Source of the DNA: Elephas maximus indicus
Lineage: Eukaryota; Chordata; Mammalia; Proboscidea; Elephantidae
Reading direction: 5' to 3'
DNA: 64,000 nt
Assembly: GCF_024166365.1 (NCBI RefSeq)
Contig: NC_064820.1
Location: forward strand, 144,604,001-144,668,000
The position numbers and the translations under genes were made by a program. This document shows, in pieces, positions 9,925-21,619 of the stretch (within the stretch, counting starts at the first letter, position 1; every line of letters starts with the position of its first letter). The notes under the pieces were generated by a model. The model worked only from the letters and a program-made list of their open reading frames with translations. It ran no database searches and had not been told where the DNA came from.

Positions 9925-11149
9925 AATTCAAAAGTGGTTGCAGCTGTATATCAACAGGGACCTGCCAGAAATTCAAGCCGGATTCAGAAGAGGACATGGA
10001 ACAAGGGGCGCCATTGCTTGATGTCAGATGGATCCTACCTGAAGGCAGAGAATACCAGAAAGATGTTTACCTGTGTTTTATTGACTATGCTAAGGCATTC
10101 GACTGTGTGGATCATAACAAATTATGGATAACATTGTGAAGGATGGGAATTCCAGAACACTTAATTGTGCTCGTGAGGAACCTCTACACAGATCGAGAGG
10201 CAGTTGTTTGGACAGAACAAGGGGATACTGTGTGGTTTAAAGTTAAGAAAGGTGTGCGTCAGGGTTATATCCTTTCACCATACTTATTCAATCTGTATGC
10301 TGAGCAAATAATCTGACAACCTGGACTTCATGAAGAACAGGGCATCAGGATTGGAGGAAGACTCATTAACCACCAGCCATATGCAGATGAAACAACCTTG
10401 CTTGCTGAAAGTGAAGAGGGCTTGAAGCACTCACTGATGAAGGTTAAAGACCATAGCCTTTGGTATGGATTGCACCTCAACATAAGGAAAGCAAAAACCC
10501 TCACTATTGGACCAATAAGCCACATCATGATAAACAGAGAGAAGACTGAAATTGTCAAGGATTTCATTTTACTTGGATCCACAATCAATGTCCATGGAAG
10601 CAGCAGTCAAGAAATCAAACGACAGGTTACACTGGGCAAATCTGCTGCAAAAGACCTCTTTAAAGTGTTAAAAAGCAAAGACGTCACTTTGAAGACTAAG
10701 GTGTGCCTGACCCAAGCCATGGTGTTTTCCATTGCCTCACATGCACATAGAAAGCTGGACAATAAAAAAGGAAGACCAAAGAAGAATTGACACCTCTGAA
10801 TTATGGTGTTGGCAAAGATTATCAAATACACTATTGACTGCCAAAAGAAGGAACAGATCTGTCTTGGAAGAAGTATGGCCAGAACGCTCCTTAGAAGCAA
10901 GGATGGTGAGACTTCGTCTCACATAATTTGTACATGTTATCAGGAGGGATCAGTCCCTAGAGAAGAACATCATGCTTGGTAGAGGAAAGGGTCAGTGAAA
11001 AAGAGGAAGGCCCTCAACAAGATGGATTGATACAATGGGCTCAAACATAATGACTGTGAGGATGGCGCTGGACCCACGCAGTGTTTCATTCTGTTGTACA
11101 TAGGGTTGTCTGAGCCGGAACCAATTCGACAGCACCTAACAACAACAAT
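9925..11149 (+). mobile_element. RTE LINE, reverse transcriptase half
   Basis: 5'-truncated RTE copy in sense orientation, from cagggacctgccagaaattc to the tail cagcacctaacaacaacaa. RT palm sequence is visible at 10060-10125 (ttgactatgctaaggcattc). The active-site box is YADE instead of YADD (about 10381). The frame at 10398-10790 contains LAESEEGLKHSLMKVKDHSL and LGSTINVHGSSSQEIKR. Stops near 10138 and 10315 mark it as dead. Confidence 0.9.
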
Positions 11150-11353
11150 TTTCTTTACGGTTGAAAAATGACCTTGAAGGAAGCAAAGAACATACATGAG
11201 GGTCTACAGAACTTGAGAAGGACAAGAAGCTTCTAAGCTCTACACTCAAGGAGCATTATGATTGTGTCCCATCTGCTACAGAGCCCCAACTGCTAACACG
11301 CAGGACAGTATTAACTTCTGCCGATTGCTCTCTGAGGCTATCAGCACCAGATC
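11150..11353. other. unannotated sequence
   Basis: Nothing recognised between the RTE tail and the miniature transposon. Confidence 0.5.
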
Positions 11354-11614
11354 CAGGGGGGGACTACCCACGAAGCAAGGCAAGCACACCTTTACTTGGG
11401 CTTATTTACTAATCTGTAGTGAACAACTTCACATTTTTTCACCACATCAAAGATTCGGCTTCTAGGTATCCCAAGCCCACAGCACCTTTCTTTAGAGCCA
11501 AAGCCTCTTTTCAAATTTACAGTCCCTGATGGGGATGGATTACGTTCACTACAGATTAGTAAGTAAGCACAAGTAAGCCCATGCTTATCTTATTTACTGG
11601 GCAGTCCACCCCTG
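11354..11614. mobile_element. hAT-like miniature inverted-repeat transposon (261 bp)
   Basis: Ends are CAGGGG...CCCCTG. Inverted repeats run about 65-70 bp inwards; the inner 24 bases (cttatttactaatctgtagt gaac at 11401-11424 and its complement at 11546-11569) match with one mismatch. Flanking 8-mers accagatc (11346-11353) and accagttc (11615-11622) fit an 8-bp hAT target duplication with one change. No transposase is encoded. Confidence 0.8.
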
Positions 11615-12499
11615 ACCAGTTCATAAAGGAAAGTAACTCTGAACAAGGAGAAAAGTTTGGGAGAACAACAGTTAAGGAGCAATATTGAAGCTTAAGGGGG
11701 GATGGACGTTAAGAAGAAAAGAAATCGTGTATGGACTTTTGGATTTCTGGGGTAGACAGGGAAATGAGAAAAGGGCCAAATGAAGAGGCAAACAAGAAAA
11801 ACCGTAACATCTTATGGAGCCTGCAAAAACTCCTATGGGCCTACACAACAGGTCATTTCCACACTCGGCCCTGCCTACTGATGCTGAGTCCAGTGCAAAT
11901 TCTGCCAACCTGCACAAAGTGTTCCACTCTTGTAGCAAATCATGTATTTGGGTCTAATCTAATTATCAACGACAGATTTTTTTTTTTTTTTGAGAAACAA
12001 CTCAAGCCCTTATCCACTTTCTTCCTTTTTAAGAAAGATAAGAAATTGTCTAGAGGAGAGTTATAGACTTCTCTTACTTTTTCTGCCAGGTTTTCTTTTC
12101 AAGAGAAGCAAAGATTGTCACCTATGAATAAAGAGGGAGACTGAGAGGCCATTTCAGCTGCAGCCTCCTAGGGGAGCTGCTATTTTACAAAAGAAGTATA
12201 AAATGTGGGAAACATGCCCAGAATGTTTAACTCAATGAAACGAATAATCCTAAAAGTGAATTAGTCATAACTAAAAGAAAAAAAAAATTTTTTTTTCTTT
12301 TTTAAGGGCGAGAATGCCTGCCCAGGGACCTTACTGGCACGAACGCCTTTTTTTTTTTTTTTTTTAATTAAGAGAAAGTTGAGTATCAAGAGGATATGGA
12401 GATACAATCGACCTTACACACTTAAGAGTGTTTAAAATACAATCCTTGTATTTGTTCTCAGAAACGCTGGGCTTGTTCTGTGTTACCTATTGGATTTCA
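11615..12499. other. unannotated TRIM36 upstream region
   Basis: AT-rich with long T and A runs (11980, 12285, 12350). An open frame of 111 codons at 11731-12066 has no recognised domain. No repeat family was identified. Confidence 0.5.
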
Positions 12500-14260
12500 G
12501 GAAGGCTGACTTGAGATGCGGCGTTGCCATTTCCTCGGCCTTCATTTATTTATTTTTTTTCCGGCGCTGGCAGCCAGATCCTTTGTTGTGCCTCCTCTGC
12601 ATTCATTTCTCTCTGCCCTCACACCTCCAGACAGTGTGATGGGCTTTTTCCTGCTCCTCACGCTGACAGCCCGGGACGGCCACCTTGCGCTGCATTCGAT
12701 AAAGGGCCATTCTAACCGGCCAGCCTGAGTCTCGGGCTGGGAACGCGCGCCGCCGGGTGCGGACCGGCTTTGTGTGCGTTTGTTTGTCTGCTCAGCGGTC
12801 CCACCAGGGCGGGAGGCGCCGGCCGCGACCCCCGAGGAGGCGGGGCCTCCGCGCGCCGAGCTCCGCCTGGAGAGGATCTCACGACCGCCGCCGCCCTCGT
12901 TTGTTCCGTTAGATCTCGCTTCCCAGACCGCTGCACCCAGGGGCAATTACGCCGGACGCGACGGCCGGGTCGCCTTCTATGGCCTTCGTCCCACCCAACC
13001 CTCTTTTTGCTTTTTTCCTCTGCTTCTGCACTTTCCCAGTAGACAGCACTGGCGGGGCGGTTGACAAAACTAAGACTGAAAACAGAGAGAGAGAGAAAAA
13101 AAAAAAAAATCGATGCACCCACCTCGGTCCTCCAGAATTTGTGAAGGGTCGTAACCATGTCTGAGTCGGGCGACATAAGTGAATTTGGTTACATCATGGA
13201 ATTGCTAGCCAAAGGCAAGGTAAGTTCTGGGGCGCGCGGTGCCGCCGCCTGGGCACCCACGGGGCACTACCTGGCCTGTAGCTGTGCGCGTCGGGGTTCA
13301 TTCCAGACGCCAAGGAGGGGGCGAGCCCAGGAAGCCCGAGGGTCCGCGCTCTCAGAGTCGGGGCTTCCCAGGAGCTGCAGAATGCAAAGTAGACGCCTTT
13401 TATTTATTGCGCTGCATCTCTGAAATGAGCCAAGAGGGACTGTTTAAGGCGTGTTTGAGGCCAGCTGGTCAGTGGCTGGGGCTCCGAGAATGTCGACAGG
13501 CGGGCGCCCAGCATGCGAAGATCGGAAGCAGGCCCGGGCGTTGGCCGAGGAGACGCTCAGACGCGGCCAGAAAGGCTAAGCGTGGTGACTTCGAGTGGGT
13601 GATCCCGCCTGTCGCAGCGCGGGGCGCGCAGGTCAGACCCGCGGGAGAACAGGCCCAGGGGGCGGAAGCGGGTTTAGCACCGAGTCCGACCTTGTGGCGG
13701 GTAAATACGGGCCGAACCTCCGTTCTCCCTGCCTGGGCGTTTTCAGCCGTCGTTTTAGATCCTTAGCCCCTGCCGCCGGCAGGGAACATTTCAAGTGCCT
13801 TCTTTTGGAGGGGAGTGGGGGTTGCTGCAATAGCCGGATCGCAGCCTGGCACCTGTCTCCAAGTCCTTTCGGAACCCGGCTGGCGCCGTCGGGTTGCCCC
13901 GCGACCACGCCCTCGGCCAGGCAGACGGTCTAACGCGAGCGGAGGCTGGGCTCCGCGTCGCATCCGAGAAACTGCCCGCCCTAAGTGGTTCGCAGGCGGG
14001 AGGTGTCGGGAAATGCAGAAGCTGCACAGAGCGCGGGGCGCCCTGGGGGAGCCAGCTGCGCCCTTCCAGACTGCCAGGCGGCGAGAAAGCGGGAAATGGC
14101 TTCCGCCTTTGCATTCTGCACCTCGAGGTTCGAGGTTCGAAAAGAGGTGATGGCACAAAGGAGAACCGGGCTCCCTGTACGCGGCCACCGAAAGGATGAT
14201 TCTGCAACTCGCGGTTACGCGGTTTTGGTGTGAGCACCTGAAACTTGTCTCACACCACCT
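12500..14260 (+). promoter_or_regulatory. CpG island 1, TRIM36 promoter and exon 1
   Basis: Base composition changes abruptly near 12.5 kb from AT-rich repeat DNA to GC-rich DNA with frequent CpG, and returns to normal near 14.3 kb. Coding exon 1 lies in its middle. No TATA box in a convincing position was seen, which fits a CpG-island promoter. A GA-rich and A-rich tract (about 13083-13110) precedes the start codon by some 50 bp. Boundaries are by eye. Confidence 0.8.
13157..13219 (+). CDS. TRIM36: TRIM36 coding exon 1 (N-terminus, canonical start)
   Basis: The first coding exon encodes residues 1-21, beginning MSESGDISEFGYIMELLAKG, which I recognise as the N-terminus of TRIM36. TRIM36 is a RING E3 ubiquitin ligase of the MID/C-I TRIM subfamily, linked in the literature to microtubules, CENP-H, the sperm acrosome reaction and embryonic axis formation. 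The start is the ATG in aaccATGt, which gives the family N-terminus. The exon ends in a consensus donor (aag then gtaagt) in phase 0, matching the phase-0 start of exon 2. It lies in a CpG island. The transcription start and the 5' UTR limits cannot be fixed from sequence alone. The identification rests on recognition plus the fit of all four exons in order and phase. Confidence 0.95.
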
Positions 14261-15071
14261 AATCCTGACTCTGCAGGTATGAAGTATGCAGTGGTTTTAG
14301 CTTCAGGCCAGAAGGTCCTGCGGTTCTCCGGGTTGGAGAGCCCATCTAATGTACCCTCAGCCTAAAGCTTCCAAATCCAACCCTATGACCCCTAGGATTC
14401 TGTCCTATTCTGCGAACAGTGAATACATTCACCCAAGATAGATTACGTATTAACATTTTGAAGCTAAGCGCTGTGCCTCAAGCCGCCCCAGCCATTTGCA
14501 GCCTCCACCAGGGTACAGATCGAGGCCTCGGTGCTCTTCTTTTCCTACCCCTTGCTCTATCTATCCTGCACCTTGAGAGACTTACCGCGCATGCGTGGGG
14601 AAACCCTTGTCAGCAGGTCCAAGGTCCAAGTCCCACCAAACAGTCGCCTTTTGGCCACCTCCGGGCCTAGGTGCACACCACAGCCCGCTCTGCCCTCAGA
14701 AGACGAAATCTGGGAAGAAGCACACACAGCCCTGGAAGCAAACTCAGAGAAGTTAGGAGTGTGAAATTCAGGGTCCTGATATCCCAAGAAAATTCCAGAA
14801 GGAAGGGCTGACCCTGGGCGAGGAGGTACGCGGCCAGAGGAGGGCCTCTAAAGCCCACGGCTGGACCTCGGTTACCCAGATCTAAGAGCCATGTCTAACA
14901 GAGGGTAAATTTCTATTTGAGAACTCTGAGGAGGGGAAAAAAAGACGGTTTTGTTGATTGCAAAATAAATAGACCGTTCATGATGGCTTCAGGAATGGGA
15001 TGATAGATGAATTTATCAGGCTTATAGTCCTTAGGCATTCTTCAGAGTAAGGCAGAACTGTTAGTTGGCTA
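14261..15071. other. intron 1, unannotated
   Basis: Unique-looking intron sequence after CpG island 1, including the NRF1-like motif at 14586. No exon or repeat recognised. Confidence 0.5.
14586..14597. promoter_or_regulatory. NRF1-like palindromic motif in intron 1
   Basis: The sequence cgcgcatgcgtg matches the NRF1 consensus (YGCGCAYGCGCR) at all but one position. It lies just past CpG island 1, about 1.4 kb after the start codon. Occupancy is unknown. Confidence 0.3.
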
Positions 15072-15117
15072 GTAAAACCAAAACCAAACCAAACCTAGTG
15101 CCGTCGAGTCGATCCCC
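15072..15117 (-). repeat. AfroSINE tail fragment
   Basis: Only the tail is present (aaaccaaaccaaacctagtg then ccgtcgagtcgatccc), reverse strand. Confidence 0.7.
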
Positions 15118-16740
15118 TAGTAAAAAAAACCTAGTGCTTTCTTTTAATTCCAGGCACAACCTGAAACTCTTAATGAAGAGTGTTGAGGTGGGGCTCAGGA
15201 TCTCCGTGTTAACAACACTCCAGGTGATTATGAAGCAGGCAGGTGAACTTTGGATAAATGGGGAGGTAGGACAGAACCATTAGTGAACCCTTAAAAGTCT
15301 TTATAAAAAAAACCGTGTAAAATCAAACAAAAAACCTCTCAGAATGGCAGTGTGGTCACCATAATGTGCTCACTCTAATGAACAACAAAAACAAAATAAC
15401 CTGCTAGCTTCATCCATTGAATTTTGGTGCCTCTTACTCTTTTTTTTCTTACTCTGACTAGGCAGACCCTCTTCATTCTACTGCAGCAGTGGGCTTGCAA
15501 CCAAACACAGGGGCATTACATATGAGACCTCCTGGGAGGTTGGAAAGCAGGCTCTCACAGCAAGAATTTAGAACTCTTGCTGTCTCTGTCTTCCTGCCCC
15601 ACCTCCTCAGGAATAGTTCCCTCATCATTTCAACTCAAGCCTACTCCCTGCCCACTTTCCTCATGCACCACTCACAAATCCATCTCAAACCCCAGTTCTG
15701 TGTGTGATTATACTGAATTTGAACACTGAATACTTCGCTAAGTATCAGCCATGGAATAGTAGACTCTTTGAGTTTGTCTGCTTTATTTTCTTCTGAGGAA
15801 TTAGGTTCCACTTAGTAGTTCAGGTTTGGAATGTAATGAATGATGTTAAACTGGCCCAAGTTAAAGGAGAGCAGAGAGGCGTGTAGTCTTCCTGCCCCCT
15901 TTCCTTCCACCCAAGTTTAGACTAGTGAGCTCACTGTCATAATTTCTTTCACTTCCCACCAGATGTTGTCTCATTTTTTGTACTGAAATTCTCAAACTCT
16001 GTAAATGAGCTAATTTAAAATACATACCTTTAAGATTTTACAAAATCAATACATGAATACATGCTTGTTACAAAATATGCAAACATTACAGGAGGTTTTA
16101 CAGAGTGAAAGGTGGAAGTTTCACTTTCTCCCCCAATCCGCTGCTCTCCTCGGTGGCAGCAGTTTGTCCTGTGTCTGTTTCAAATGAAATTAAGGTATTG
16201 TGTATTCTTTGATTGTGGGAGGTGAACCTTTCATTTTAGGGTAATCTAAAACCCACATGACAAACTTGATCAGCTTATTTTACTCTACTGTGATGACTAC
16301 TTTAATATTTAAAGTATATAGTGATCTCTACCATTATGCTCTGTCTGCTTATCACATAATACCCTGTAAGTATAGCTAGTACTTATGCTAATTCTCAAGA
16401 GGTTTGAAAGTCAATGTAAATGTATTGCCTTATCCTTCTCTACCTGTGAAATGTTTACCATTTCTAAAAGGTTCCTTTGGAACTCATCTCTTTGGACTAA
16501 AAAAAGACCTTCATAAAACTACGATCAATTTCTAGGATTAATCAAGGCAGTATTTTCCAAACTGTCTAGAGGCTGTTTTGCATCTCAAAAGATTTGCTTC
16601 TTTAATTTTTTATCATCTTCATACACCCCTTCCCTTCACACCGTTACACACTCTTCTGGAATCATATAACAGAGATTTGCTAAAAAGGAACATAGAATAT
16701 TTACAGTATGTAGCATATTTATATTTAGGTAAATAGCCAG
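15118..16740. other. intron 1, unannotated
   Basis: No gene or confident repeat seen. Composition is ordinary. Confidence 0.5.
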
Positions 16741-16889
16741 ACCTGCCCAGAGGTGTTTCAGAACTGAGGCCTGGCGATCTGCTTCTGAAACATCACAGCC
16801 TTGAAAACCGTATGGAGCAGTCCTACTCTGCATACATGGGGCTGCCATTAGTTGGAATGGACTCGAAGGCAACTGAGAACAACAACAAA
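16741..16889 (+). repeat. AfroSINE-type SINE, long subtype, 5' truncated
   Basis: gaggcctggcgatctgcttc, tatggagcagtcctactctg and ggaatggactcgaaggcaac, ending in an AAC tail. Confidence 0.82.
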
Positions 16890-17565
16890 ATAGCCAAAAG
16901 TACTTCCCATTTCCTGTCTGTCAGTAGTCACTGTCCAGGCAGCTCCACAGAGCACCACAGTTTGAGCAAATAAGAGGAAAGGGTTTTGGAAAGCTTACAT
17001 TTAATTTTGACAGTGACAGGCAGTGATGCCATTGCTTAGTGAACTGTTATTTTAACTTTGAACATGTTTGAGGCACAAAAAATATTCAAGAACTTTTACA
17101 GATACAGCTTTTATATTAAAACAAGAAAGCACTTATACTCGGAAAGAATTAGGTTTAGAAAATCCTCTAATCTAGACTAATGTAAAGTCCTAAACATCTC
17201 CTGGGACCAAAACAAAAATACCACCAAATGATCTGTTTCAGCCGGCGGAATAGATAGTTAGTTGCTCACACAACTGAAATCTAAATTGGGGGTGATAATG
17301 CTAAGTTGTGCCCACTGCAGAGTTTTCTTGAAACATATTTTTTTTGTATCCTGAGATTGGGTGAAATGTGTATGTTTGTGTGGAGGCGGAGGGCAAACAG
17401 AGGATTTAGACTTTACCAATATCATTTGAAAATAGCTAATTTCATAAATATCACTATAATTTTCCTACATTTGGGAAAAAAGTATCTCTTAAACTGCTTT
17501 GTAAGAGAATGCTTGAATCAGATTTTTTAAATGAAATTATAAATTATATGATTTATGCTTACCTG
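16890..17565. other. intron 1, unannotated
   Basis: AT-rich sequence, nothing recognised. Confidence 0.5.
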
Positions 17566-17712
17566 TGGCCAGTGTTCTAACTACTAATCTAAAGGCTGGT
17601 GGTTCAAACCCACCCAGAGGCACTGTGGAAGAAAGGCCTGGTGATCTGCTTCCATAAAGATTATAGCCAAGAAAACCCTATGGAGTAATTCTACTTTGTA
17701 ATACATCGGTTC
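17566..17712 (+). repeat. AfroSINE-type SINE, long subtype
   Basis: ctggtggttcaaacccaccc, gaaggcctggtgatctgctt and gaaaaccctatggagtaatt. The 3' part is diverged or lost. Confidence 0.8.
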
Positions 17713-18317
17713 GCTGCATTGCGCACACAGGTGAAATTTAAAGGCTGTTTCCAGATACCAAGAACCCACCAGAGTACTGGGCTGAGAATCCACCCAGTGG
17801 TACCAACCACTCCATGGGTGTTATATCCATTTATCTTGATCAAGTCTCACACACAAGACACATACATGGTATTGGCAACAGAGACTGTCATTTTAATACA
17901 GACAACAGACACTGTCCAACAGAAAAAGTTTCCTTACTAGGGGCCCTGTCTTGCTCAAAAGCTGTCTGGACAGAATGGAAAACCTCCACAGTGTCCCCTC
18001 TCTTTCCATCATGAGAGGAAGGACCCTGAGGACCTTCCACTACTCGATTTTATATTCCAGGGCTTGTGTATTTCACTGCACAGAGTGCAGTGCAAATTTT
18101 CCTCCCAGATCACCGGAAGAAGTGGGTAGTGAGACACAGGGGCACCAGCCTGCAATCGTTCGTCTGGAATTGAGCTTTAGCTCTGCTGCTTATTTAGACA
18201 AACCGTTAGGCTTCAGAGGTGAAGGTGCGATTGTTTGTTCCGAAGCCCAAGGATGCTAGCAGGGCGGAAGGAATGGGGAGTAATTATAGCCATTTGGACC
18301 ATCTGGAAGAACTACCA
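17713..18317. other. intron 1, unannotated
   Basis: No gene recognised. A short open frame (17951-18259) has no domain. Confidence 0.45.
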
Positions 18318-18376
18318 CCTCTTAGTTGCCATGAGTCAGAATCAACTCCACAGCAATGGATTTGGTTTGGGGTTTG
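18318..18376 (+). repeat. AfroSINE 3' fragment
   Basis: gttgccatgagtcagaatca, actccacagcaatgg and gatttggtttggggttt only. Confidence 0.7.
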
Positions 18377-18409
18377 TTGGGCAGTACAATAAGGGCTGCC
18401 GGAATGAGA

Positions 18410-18605
18410 CCCAAGTTTGAATCTTGGCTTTTTGGTATCTAGCCATGTGACCCGGAGCGTGTTACTTCACCTCGGGGTGGAGGTGGAGCCGTGATTATAC
18501 GATGTCTCCTCTGAAGGGAATTATACCTAGGTCAGAGGGCTACTGCAGGGATTAAATGAGTATCTTATGCAAAGTTTCTAGTGTATAGTCGGGTCTCAAA
18601 AAATA
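18410..18605 (+). repeat. MIR SINE
   Basis: Core pattern gtgacccggagcgtgttactt, cagggattaaatgagtatct and the terminal tagtcgggtctcaa fit a full-length diverged MIR. Confidence 0.65.
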
Positions 18606-18694
18606 AAATCTATTACATTTAGCTACTATGACAAAAGGGTTGAGTCTTGAGACACCTTATATCCAAACTGTGATCATTAACAGGTAGAAAAGGG

Positions 18695-18881
18695 ATTGCC
18701 AGATAAAATACAGGGCATTTGGTTAAATCTGAATTTGAGATAAATAACAAAAAAATTTTTTTAGTATAAGTATGTCCCATGCAGTATTTGGGACTTACTT
18801 GTACTAAAAAAATTTCATTGTGTGTCTGAAATTCAAATTTAACTGAGTATACTGTATTTTTATTTGCTAAATCTAGCAACT
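18695..18881. repeat. palindromic ancient DNA repeat (about 187 bp)
   Basis: The two halves are reverse complements: attgccagataaaatacagg pairs with the right end actgtatttttatttgctaa to ctagcaac, and the centre pairs tagtataagtatgtcccat with gggacttacttgtacta. It resembles a palindromic MER-class DNA element known from mammals. The family name is uncertain. Confidence 0.75.
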
Positions 18882-18918
18882 CTTAAGTGAAGAAATAAGA
18901 TGTGGTCAAAAGTGACCT

Positions 18919-19119
18919 AGTAAAAGCCAGTTGCTGTCGAGTCGGCTCTAACTCATGGCGATCCCATGTGTGTCAGAGTAGAATTGTACCCCATAAGGTT
19001 TTCAATGGCTGATTTTTGGGAACTAGATTGCCAGGCCTTTCTTTTGAGACACCTCTGGGTGGACTCAAACCTCCAACTTTTCTGTTAGCAGCTGAGTGCA
19101 TTAACTGTTCATACCACCT
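18919..19119 (-). repeat. AfroSINE-type SINE, long subtype
   Basis: Reverse copy bounded by the 9-bp duplication aagtgacct (18910-18918 and 19120-19128). Confidence 0.9.
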
Positions 19120-19128
19120 AAGTGACCT

Positions 19129-20423
19129 GCTAGACAATCTCAAAATACTACCAATAATGTCCACCACAAGTTGGCCAAGACCCCTTAGCCTAATAGTTAT
19201 GCAGCCAGTATGCTCCTGCTATTAATGGAAAAATGTCTGCTAGAGCCGTACTATATTCCTCTCATCTTCCAAAATTAAATTGTAGATCTAGTACTACTAT
19301 TTAGTAGAAAAATGCCTACTGGATTTTGTCCTAAAACAAACAAAAAAATGGGAAGATCTATAAAACATCAAACATGGGTGTATGAAATGAAAGTAAGTAG
19401 TTGTGTTACACTGAGCAGTAAGGCTAAGTGCTGAAGGAGTTCAGAGTGGGGCAAATAATCAATGAAAACCAGATTAATAAGGAAGGAGGCTCTGGAACTG
19501 CAGTTTGAAAAATGAGTAGGATTTGGTTAGGCAGTGAAAATCTGAACTTCCTGGCTCTCTGGACTCCTCTCCCCTGAGTTTATTTCCATAGAAACGCTTT
19601 ATGTCTGGTAAGTTTGGTCTGTCAGAGGCTTGAGTCAATAATTGATAGTGCCCGCCACCTGCACCTCCTAACGCCCAACAGTATAGACAGTGAATGTGTT
19701 ACTCTGCTGTGAAACCCTGTGATTTACCTCATTGCCGTCTTCATTTCCTGAAAGTCCAGAGACTCTTTTCACTTTGTACTCAGAGTTGCTTAGTGATACC
19801 GAGTCCCAGCAGGGGGCAAAGTTGAGGGCTATGTGGCCATATCTCCTTGTTTCTTCCTGTTAGGGATATACTAACAAAAATGTTACCCTGGCTGTTTGAT
19901 CTCAGACCAAACAGATTAAAAGCTGGGGTGCCTCACAGCACTGACTGAAATATTCACCATTGTCACCAAGGAGTGACCCAGTCAGCAAATGAATCACTTG
20001 TTGGGTATTAGGAGTCAGTATGGTATGGAAAGAGACCAGGTCAGCTTAGTGAGTAGTGTATAACCTGAAGGGAACAGGTTTATGTTTCAAATGTCAGGTA
20101 ATAAACATTTATTGAACCTTTATTTTCCCCAAACCTGAATGGTGTGTGTGGGTGTGGGTGTATGGGGGAGAGATGTTGGTAGGTGAAGTAGGATAAAACT
20201 GATGACATCCTTACCTGACATTTCAGAGTTTATGGTGTGGAAAGATGTGAGACAGCTCATACCCCTGTGATACAAAAGCCATTTTAAGTAACATCAACAA
20301 GTGCAAGATACCACGATGAAGGCAAAAGTACTGAAGATTTGCAGATTTAGGGGAGGTGACATGAGTGGAGTAATTTCCTTATGTTCAATTTTGACCCAGA
20401 TTTTAAAAGAAACTATTGGAAAA
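19129..20423. other. intron 1, unannotated
   Basis: Unique-looking sequence with a short GT-rich tract (20140-20165). No exon or repeat recognised. Confidence 0.5.
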
Positions 20424-20581
20424 GGGGAGCCCTGGTGATAGCTTGGCTTCTAACCGAAAGTTCGGCAGTTCGAATCTACCAGCCGATCCTTGGAAATGCT
20501 ATGGGGTGGTTCTACCGTGTCCTGTAGGGTCTCTGAGTTCAAATCGAATTGATGGCAGCGGATTTTTTTTTTTTTTCAGTT
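20424..20581 (+). repeat. AfroSINE-type SINE
   Basis: Starts ggggagccctggtg and ends in a T run. The exact 10-bp duplication tattggaaaa flanks it at 20414-20423 and 20582-20591. Confidence 0.92.
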
Positions 20582-20591
20582 TATTGGAAAA

Positions 20592-21619
20592 AGAGGCAGT
20601 AAGATAGTTCCAGCTGGGGAGGGGTAGGAGACAACAGATACTGTCCAACAGTATCTGTTTTCCAATGGAAAATAGGAGAATAATGATTTTATTTTTTAAA
20701 AGCCAGATCTTTCATATCATTTGCCTGCTTAAAAGCCTTCAAAAGCTTCCCAACATCTAAAAAGAAGCAGATATTTTAGACCCTCCATCTTTATCAGATT
20801 TATTCGGTGTCACTGCAAGTTTACTGCCCCTCCACAAACACACATTCAAATACACATACACACACCCCTCTTATATTCTCACACCAAGCTGTTTGTGGCC
20901 CTGGACCATAGCTTAGTCTGCCCCTTGTGCACAGTGGAGCTGTGAGGACAGTGCTACACATATGGAAGTTCATCCATAAATATTTAATTGATGGGCTGTT
21001 GCTGTAATCTAGGCAGGTGGAAATGAGGTTCAGAGTGGGCAAGGGAATTACCTGGGAGGATGAAAAGGGCAGGATCTGAAAAGAAACAGTAGGATAAGAA
21101 GGCTGACCTGAAGTAGAGAGGGAAGAAAATGATTTAAAAAGAGATTTAAAAAAAGACAACCACACAGGTTTTTAACTTCAGGAAGTTGGAAGGGTTTTGG
21201 TGTCTTTGATAACTCAGAGACTGAAATGTATGGGTGTTTGAAGGAAGGAAGTTGATGAGATGATGCAAAGCATAGCAGCCAAGGGGAAGAGAAATGACTA
21301 GAGAAGTGGGGAGAGCGGTGGTCTAGAACCATGGTTTTCACAGTTGCTATCTTCTTACCATTATATTCCCCCTTCTTTTTTGCTTTCAGAATTTTATGAA
21401 TTAAAAATGATTTTTTTTACATCACAAACTGTTTTAAAAGTAAAACATGCACATACTATAAAATGCAAGTGTAAGTGAAATGCAATGTGGTTAAAAAAGT
21501 AAGTCTTCCACACCTGACTCCAGTCCTCTACTTCTATTCCTGGAAACTGTTACCATTTTTTGTGCTCTACTCCAGAGCATTTTTAAATTTTATTTTGTCT
21601 TTGCCTATATAAGCATATA
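20592..21619. other. intron 1, unannotated
   Basis: Possible L2-like remnant near 20718-20800 (tgcctgcttaaaagccttca), low confidence. Otherwise nothing recognised. Confidence 0.4.

Noticed and set aside
10398-10790. 130-codon frame that could look like a host gene
   Set aside because: It is the RTE reverse-transcriptase C-terminal region, repeated at 22749-23021.
12542-14237. Many overlapping frames of 60-175 codons on both strands in CpG island 1
   Set aside because: Same GC-composition effect. Only the 21-codon exon 1 fits a known protein with a splice donor.
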